A stretch of 64,000 nt of DNA. It comes from Comamonas antarctica. GTDB taxonomy: Bacteria > Pseudomonadota > Gammaproteobacteria > Burkholderiales > Burkholderiaceae_C. The position numbers and the translations under genes are program-made. The notes under the pieces were generated by a model, which was given only the letters and a program-made list of their open reading frames with translations, did no database searches and had not been told where the DNA came from. Position 1 is the first letter of the stretch; every line of letters starts with the position of its first letter. The stretch is taken from assembly GCF_013363755.1 (NCBI RefSeq), contig NZ_CP054840.1:758001-822000 (forward strand), in the 5' to 3' direction. This document shows positions 58,560 to 64,000 of the stretch, piece by piece.

Positions 58560-59273
58560 TCACAGCAATCCCTGCTCCGCCATCGACAGCCCCGCACCCG
58601 GCGCGACGATGATGTGGTCGAGCACGCGCACATCGACCAGTCCCAGCGCGCTGCGCAGCACCTGCGTCAGCGCCAGGTCGGCAGGGCTGGCCTGGACGGC
58701 GCCGCTCGGGTGGTTGTGCGCGAGCACCACGGCGGCGGCCTGGTGCTGCAGTGCATGCAGCACGACTTCGCGCGGGTAGACGCTGGTCTGGGCCAGCGTG
58801 CCGCGGAACATTTCCTCCATGGCGATCAGCCGGTGCTGGTTGTCCAGGAACAGCACGGCAAAGACTTCATGGGCCTTGGCCGCGAGATGCAGTTGCAGGT
58901 AGTGCTTGACGGCCTCGGGGCTGTCGAACACCGTGCGTTCGCGCAGCCGCTGGGCGAGCGCGCGGCGCGACAGTTCGAGCACGGCCAGCAGCTGGGCGCG
59001 CTTGGCCGGCCCCAGCCCTTTGATGCGTGCGAGTTCCTGGGGGGAGGCTTGCAGCAGGCCTGCAATGCCGCCAAAGCCGCCGCGCACCTCTCCAGTGGCG
59101 GCATCGGCTTGCGGCAGGTCAAGCAACTCCTGCGCGAGCTGCAATACGCCTTTGCCCGCAGTGCCGGTGCGCAGCACAATCGCCAGCAACTCGGCATCGG
59201 CGAGCGCGGCGGGGCCGCGGGCCAGCAGTTTCTCGCGCGGCTGGGCATCGCGCGGCAGGTCTTTGAGCGGCAT
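58560..59273 (-). CDS. radC: RadC/JAB-domain protein
   Basis: 237 residues. An N-terminal helix-hairpin-helix part ([56 protein letters not shown]) and a JAB/MPN-like metal domain with [23 protein letters not shown] and the HxHPSG motif [23 protein letters not shown]. Despite the name, a DNA-repair role is not firmly supported. Divergent from slpA. Confidence 0.95.
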   Translation of the reverse strand: MPLKDLPRDAQPREKLLARGPAALADAELLAIVLRTGTAGKGVLQLAQELLDLPQADAATGEVRGGFGGIAGLLQASPQELARIKGLGPAKRAQLLAVLELSRRALAQRLRERTVFDSPEAVKHYLQLHLAAKAHEVFAVLFLDNQHRLIAMEEMFRGTLAQTSVYPREVVLHALQHQAAAVVLAHNHPSGAVQASPADLALTQVLRSALGLVDVRVLDHIIVAPGAGLSMAEQGLL

Positions 59274-59385
59274 GGCACCTCCTGGCGGGCCCGCTGGACC
59301 GCGGCGCCTTCGAAGGGCATCGACAAGCCACCGCGTGGGGGCATGGCCGGGTTTCTACAATACACCCCAGTTTATCGGGACTTTC

Positions 59386-59865
59386 ATGACATCTAGCGCA
59401 CACCCCACTTCGCAGGCCGCCACCCCCACGGTGCAGGCAGGATCGTTTCTGACCCTTCATTACCGCCTGGCCGGCCCGGCTGGCGACGTGATCAACACTT
59501 TTGGCGAAAAGCCCGCGACGCTGTCGCTGGGCGCGGGCGAGCTGTCGCCGGCCGTGGAGGAGCGCCTGATCGGCCTCGAAGAGGGCGTGCGCACGACGTT
59601 CGAACTGCCCGCGGGCGAAGCCTTTGGCGAGCACAACCCCGACATGCAGCAATGGGTGGCGCGCAAGCTCATGAACGAGCTCGGCGACCCGCATGAGAAA
59701 TACACTGCTGGCGACGTGGTGCAGTTTCCCACGCCCGACGGCCTGGGCACCTATGCCGGCGCCGTGGTGCGCGTGCGCGAAGACGGCGCGGTGCTGTTCG
59801 ACTTCAACCACCCGCTGGCCGGCCAGCCCGTCACCTTCGAGGTGCAGATCATCGGGGTGCTCTGA
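59386..59865 (+). CDS. slpA: FKBP-type peptidyl-prolyl isomerase (SlpA-like)
   Basis: 159 residues from ATG 59386. GSFLTLHYRLAGPAGDVINTFGEKPATLSLGAGELSPAVEERLIGLEEG, then a flap domain (FGEHNPDMQQWVARKLM) and DFNHPLAGQPVTFEVQIIGVL, the SlyD/SlpA pattern. It lacks the metal-binding histidine tail of SlyD. It probably catalyses prolyl isomerisation and chaperones. Directly upstream of ispH (3 bases apart), the same pairing as slpA-ispH in E. coli. Confidence 0.94.
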   Translation: MTSSAHPTSQAATPTVQAGSFLTLHYRLAGPAGDVINTFGEKPATLSLGAGELSPAVEERLIGLEEGVRTTFELPAGEAFGEHNPDMQQWVARKLMNELGDPHEKYTAGDVVQFPTPDGLGTYAGAVVRVREDGAVLFDFNHPLAGQPVTFEVQIIGVL

Positions 59866-59868
59866 GCC

Positions 59869-60864
59869 ATGCCCAAGCCCCAGGAAATCGTTCTTGCCGA
59901 ACCGCGCGGCTTCTGCGCCGGCGTCGACCGGGCGATCGAGATCGTCGAGCGTGCGATCGCCAAGTTCGGCGCGCCGATCTACGTGCGCCACGAGATCGTG
60001 CACAACACCTTTGTCGTCAACGACCTCAAGACCCGGGGCGCGATCTTCATCGAGGAGCTCGACGACGTGCCGCCGGGCGCGACGCTGGTGTTCTCCGCGC
60101 ATGGCGTGAGCCAGGCAGTGCAGCAGGAAGCGCAGCGCCGCGGTTTCCAGATCTTCGATGCCACCTGCCCGCTGGTCAGCAAGGTGCATGTCGAGGTCGC
60201 CAAGCTGGCCAAGGAAGGCTACGAGTTCATCATGATCGGCCACAAGGGACACCCGGAAGTCGAAGGCACGATGGGCCAGCTCGACCACGGCATCCACCTG
60301 GTCGAGGAAGTCGAGGACGTTGCCAAGGTCCAGCCGGCGCAGACCGAACTGCTGGCCGTGGTCACGCAGACCACGCTCAGCGTCGACGACGCGGCGGCCA
60401 TCATGGCCGCGGTGCGCGAGCGCTTTCCGCAGATCCGCGTGCCGAAGCAGCAGGACATCTGCTATGCAACGCAGAACCGCCAGGACGCGGTCAAGGTGCT
60501 GAGCCCGCAGGTCGATGTGGTGATCGTCGTCGGCAGCCCCACCAGCTCCAACAGCAACCGCCTGCGCGAACTCGCGGCGCGCCTGGGCACGCCGGCCTAT
60601 ATGGTCGACAACGCGCAGGAGTTGCAGCCGGCCTGGTTCGAGGGCGCTGCGCGCGTGGGCCTCACGGCCGGCGCTTCGGCGCCCGAAGTGCTGGTGCGCG
60701 AGGTCATCGACCGCATCAAGGCGCTGGGCGCGACCTCGGTGCGCAGCATGAACGGCATCGAGGAAACCGTGAAGTTCCCGCTGCCCAAGGGCTTGAAGAT
60801 CGACGCCGCGACGGGCCTCGAGATCGAAGTGCGCAAGGCGCCCGAACTGGGCCCGGGCCACTGA
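59869..60864 (+). CDS. ispH: 4-hydroxy-3-methylbut-2-enyl diphosphate reductase
   Basis: 331 residues. The three cluster cysteines occur in [28 protein letters not shown] and [16 protein letters not shown]; the catalytic glutamate and histidines are in [20 protein letters not shown] and [14 protein letters not shown]. It makes the last step of the MEP isoprenoid pathway. Typical length for the family. Confidence 0.98.
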   Translation: MPKPQEIVLAEPRGFCAGVDRAIEIVERAIAKFGAPIYVRHEIVHNTFVVNDLKTRGAIFIEELDDVPPGATLVFSAHGVSQAVQQEAQRRGFQIFDATCPLVSKVHVEVAKLAKEGYEFIMIGHKGHPEVEGTMGQLDHGIHLVEEVEDVAKVQPAQTELLAVVTQTTLSVDDAAAIMAAVRERFPQIRVPKQQDICYATQNRQDAVKVLSPQVDVVIVVGSPTSSNSNRLRELAARLGTPAYMVDNAQELQPAWFEGAARVGLTAGASAPEVLVREVIDRIKALGATSVRSMNGIEETVKFPLPKGLKIDAATGLEIEVRKAPELGPGH

Positions 60865-60875
60865 TCCTGCGGTGA

Positions 60876-62295
<1,420 letters not shown>

Positions 62296-62310
62296 AGATG
62301 CTTCACCACA

Positions 62311-62398
<88 letters not shown>

Positions 62399-62400
62399 AT

Positions 62401-62477
62401 GCGGCTGTAGCTCAGCTGGATAGAGTACTTGGCTACGAACCAAGGGGTCGTGGGTTCGATTCCTGCCAGCCGCACCA
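62401..62477 (+). tRNA. tRNA-Arg (anticodon ACG), copy 1
   Basis: 77 bases with encoded CCA. Acceptor GCGGCTG / CAGCCGC, anticodon stem CTTGG / CCAAG with loop CTACGAA (ACG, read as ICG after deamination), T loop GGGTTCGATTCC. Identical in sequence to 62940-63016. Followed by a strong terminator. Confidence 0.97.
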
Positions 62478-62484
62478 AACGACA

Positions 62485-62516
62485 AGCCCCAGAACAGCAA
62501 TGTTCTGGGGCTTTTT
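62485..62516 (+). terminator. terminator after tRNA-Arg copy 1
   Basis: Perfect 12-bp stem AGCCCCAGAACA / TGTTCTGGGGCT with a GCAA loop, then TTTTT. Very similar to the terminator at 63024. Confidence 0.95.
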
Positions 62517-62544
62517 CGTATCTAGCGCCGGCATTGCGCAGCCT

Positions 62545-62748
62545 TCAGTACATCGGATCATCGGCTTCTTTCTCCCGGGCTTGCGCTTCCCTGCTCATCG
62601 CGAACCAGACCAGGCCGCCCAGCAGCGCCAATAGCGCGGCCCTCAGGTGCAGATCGGGGGAAGAGGTGAGAAAGCCCCGCGCCACGCAAAGCGCGCTTGT
62701 CAGCGTGGTCAGCACGAGCAGAAGATCGGCAAAAAGACGGATTGTCAT
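62545..62748 (-). CDS. small two-TM membrane protein between the tRNA-Arg genes
   Basis: 67 residues: MTIRLFADLLLVLTTLTSALCVARGFL, then LHLRAALLALLGGLVWFAMS and a charged end AREKEADDPMY. Two helices are likely. The start is AT-rich and has no clear ribosome site, so the call rests on the hydrophobic pattern and codon use. No family recognised. It sits between the two duplicated tRNA-Arg units. Confidence 0.5.
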   Translation of the reverse strand: MTIRLFADLLLVLTTLTSALCVARGFLTSSPDLHLRAALLALLGGLVWFAMSREAQAREKEADDPMY

Positions 62749-62898
62749 AGCTAATTACTAATAAATGGTTTATTTTTAAATATTTTAGCTATCTGTCGTT
62801 CGTAGGCATCCCAGGTTTCCGGGAGACGTGTCTTTCCTGTCCACTTGCCGACGCTGAAATGCGGCGGACGCGTCAAATATTTTGAAAGAATCGAATTC

Positions 62899-62929
62899 TT
62901 GGCGGGAGGTCGATTTTTCGCGCTATAAT
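62899..62929 (+). promoter_or_regulatory. promoter of tRNA-Arg copy 2
   Basis: A perfect TATAAT (62924-62929), 10 bases before the tRNA, with TTGGCG (62899-62904) 19 bases upstream as a possible -35. The 62749-62898 stretch before it is AT-rich with no gene seen. Confidence 0.6.
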
Positions 62930-62939
62930 CGATAGCTTA

Positions 62940-63016
62940 GCGGCTGTAGCTCAGCTGGATAGAGTACTTGGCTACGAACCAAGGGGTCGTGGGTTCGATT
63001 CCTGCCAGCCGCACCA
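62940..63016 (+). tRNA. tRNA-Arg (anticodon ACG), copy 2
   Basis: 77 bases, identical to 62401-62477, including encoded CCA and about eight bases beyond it (AAACGACAAG). It has its own promoter and its own terminator. Confidence 0.97.
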
Positions 63017-63023
63017 AACGACA

Positions 63024-63055
63024 AGCCCCGGAACTGCAAGGTTCCGGGGCTTTTT
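63024..63055 (+). terminator. terminator after tRNA-Arg copy 2
   Basis: Stem AGCCCCGGAAC / GTTCCGGGGCT with a 6-base loop, then TTTTT. It lies just before the greB gene. Confidence 0.95.
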
Positions 63056-63091
63056 CGTCTGCAGCCGTGCATTTGGTGTGAAGATTGGCGC

Positions 63092-63649
63092 ATGAACAAG
63101 GCTTTCACCAAAGAATCCGATGGCGATGACGATGACGACGACCTCGGCGCGCTGCCTCCCATTCCCACGGGCAGCAAGAACTACATCACGCCCCAGGGCT
63201 ACCAGCGTCTGCGCGACGAGCTGTTCGCGCTGATCGATACCGAGCGCCCCCAGATCGTCGAGATCGTGCATTGGGCGGCCAGCAATGGTGACCGCTCGGA
63301 AAACGGCGACTATCTCTATGGCAAGAAGCGCCTGCGTGAGATCGACCGGCGCATACGCTTTCTGACCAAGCGCCTGGAAATTGCCGAAGTGGTCGATCCT
63401 GCAGTGCATGCGGGCAGCGACCAGGTGTTCTTTGGCGCGACCGTGACCTATGTCGAGGACGATGGCACGGAGCGCAGCGTGACCATCATGGGCATCGACG
63501 AGGCCAACAGCGCGCAGGGCGAGGTCAGCTGGATCTCGCCCGTCGCGCGCGCCCTGCTCAAGGCGCGCGTGGGCGATGAAGTGGCGCTGCAGACGCCGGG
63601 CGGCGTGCGCATGCTGGAAGTGGTGGAGGTGCGCTATCCGGACGATTAG
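63092..63649 (+). CDS. greB: transcription elongation factor GreB
   Basis: 185 residues. After an acidic N-terminal stretch (DGDDDDDDLG, residues about 10-19) comes the Gre coiled coil with the acidic tip ASNGDRSENGDYLYGKKRLREIDRRIRFLTKRL and the C-terminal FKBP-like domain (VFFGATVTYVEDDGTERSVTIMG, SWISPVARALLKARVGDEVALQTPGG). GreB rescues backtracked RNA polymerase by stimulating transcript cleavage. Convergent with the relA/spoT gene, a conserved neighbourhood. Confidence 0.96.
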   Translation: MNKAFTKESDGDDDDDDLGALPPIPTGSKNYITPQGYQRLRDELFALIDTERPQIVEIVHWAASNGDRSENGDYLYGKKRLREIDRRIRFLTKRLEIAEVVDPAVHAGSDQVFFGATVTYVEDDGTERSVTIMGIDEANSAQGEVSWISPVARALLKARVGDEVALQTPGGVRMLEVVEVRYPDD

Positions 63650-63702
63650 CGATATGGCGCTTGCGTTGCTCGCCGCGTATGCAATGAGCACGGCCTGATC
63701 AA

Positions 63703-63801
63703 GGGGCAGCGAGGAAGGGCCGCCCCGCACCGAGGCTGCCGTCCCCCTCCCGCGAAGCGAGAGAGGGGGAAGGCGCGGAGCGCCTCAGGGGGTGTTATTC
63801 C
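63703..63801 (-). repeat. long dispersed intergenic repeat, copy 2
   Basis: Matches 45835-45932: GGGGCAGCGAGGAAGGGCCG at one end, CGCACCGAGGCTGCCGTCCCCCTC in the middle (split here by the reading), CTCAGGGGGTG at the other. The right end runs into the stop codon of the relA/spoT gene (63797-63795). Hairpin arms CCCCCTC / GAGGGGG and GGCGC / GCGCC are kept although the bases between them differ from copy 1, which favours a structural role. Confidence 0.85.
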
Positions 63802-64000
63802 ACTGACGGCATGATGCGTCGGGCCTTGATCACCACCGGCGCGCGGCGCAGGTTGCGCAGCGCGGCTTCGACCTGTTGCTGGTTCTTGACCGAGACCACG
63901 AAGCGCAGGTCGGTCGTGCCCATCGGGGCTTCGTCGACCATTTCCAGGTGCTGGATGTCGACTTCGGCGTCGGTCAGCTCGGAGGCTACACGCGCCAGCA
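63795..64000 (-). CDS. bifunctional (p)ppGpp synthetase/hydrolase, C-terminal ACT domain (partial)
   Basis: The last 67 codons of a minus-strand gene that runs off the right edge: LARVASELTDAEVDIQHLEM, VDEAPMGTTDLRFVVSVKNQQQVEAALRNL and RRAPVVIKARRIMPSVE then TAA (63797-63795). This is the C-terminal ACT domain of the RelA/SpoT family, the regulatory end that senses amino-acid state or binds the ribosome. Whether it is SpoT or RelA cannot be told from this part; next to greB and tRNA-Arg, SpoT/Rel is the common case in Burkholderiales. Confidence 0.88.
   Translation of the reverse strand, partial: LARVASELTDAEVDIQHLEMVDEAPMGTTDLRFVVSVKNQQQVEAALRNLRRAPVVIKARRIMPSVE

Overview
The window looks like chromosomal DNA of a betaproteobacterium of the order Burkholderiales, most probably family Comamonadaceae. 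This rests on the GC-rich composition (about two thirds G+C by eye), a caa3-type cytochrome oxidase cluster of betaproteobacterial layout, Bug-family solute receptors, DUF1841, DUF2970 and DUF3460 genes, a greB / tRNA-Arg / relA-spoT neighbourhood, and intergenic repeats (TTCGACAGGCTCAG-like, plus a longer one of about 95 bp) that I associate with this family. The genus cannot be fixed from the sequence alone. Almost everything is housekeeping DNA with dense, short operons. I see no rRNA, insertion sequence, prophage, integrase or CRISPR array.

Layout. 1-6179: moxR ATPase operon, cytochrome c4, LysE exporter, MaoC hydratase, trmL/comF and a BioC-like methyltransferase. 6180-14742: cytochrome c oxidase cluster (coxB, ctaD, small assembly protein, ctaG, DUF2970, ctaE, twin-TM protein, surf1, Sco-like protein, ctaB, sco) behind a leader of about 0.5 kb; the usual heme A synthase gene (ctaA/COX15) is absent from its expected slot. 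14806-16890: Bug receptor and rpoH, with a CIRCE-like operator over the rpoH promoter. 17067-18762: an isolated type III secretion chaperone and candidate effector. 18803-24303: ftsY, paired M16 proteases, rsmD, coaD. 24320-29226: metallopeptidase, an envelope/stress group (BON, DUF883-like, DUF1328) and a CHASE3 histidine kinase with two response regulators. 29358-34979: moeB/thiF, ctpA, gpmA, rhodanese-grxC-secB-gpsA. 35210-41358: lysA/lysR divergent pair, nadC-nadA and a fused pabB-pabC. 41355-45738: DTW protein, MFS transporter, tautomerase, scpA, DUF3460, BamE-like and other lipoproteins. 45934-53902: metG, patatin, membrane Mrr-like nuclease, mrp/apbC, ABC permease. 53954-57100: truncated globin, a low-GC gene with a cysteine-rich tail, lemA-M48. 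57105-64000: Smr, radC, slpA-ispH, serS, tRNA-Ser, two identical tRNA-Arg genes, greB and the 3' end of relA/spoT.

How parts fit together. The cox cluster encodes the oxidase and most of its copper and heme o delivery (CtaG, two Sco-type proteins, Surf1, CtaB). rpoH, BON/DUF883/DUF1328 and the CHASE3 two-component system are stress and envelope functions. grxC-secB-gpsA, slpA-ispH-serS and nadC-nadA-pabBC are conserved biosynthetic or translation groups. The regions least explained by housekeeping are the chaperone/effector pair at 17-18.8 kb and the low-GC segment at 54.4-55.5 kb; these, the missing ctaA and the rpoH operator are the observations most worth following up. All coordinates were read by hand; no database search was possible.
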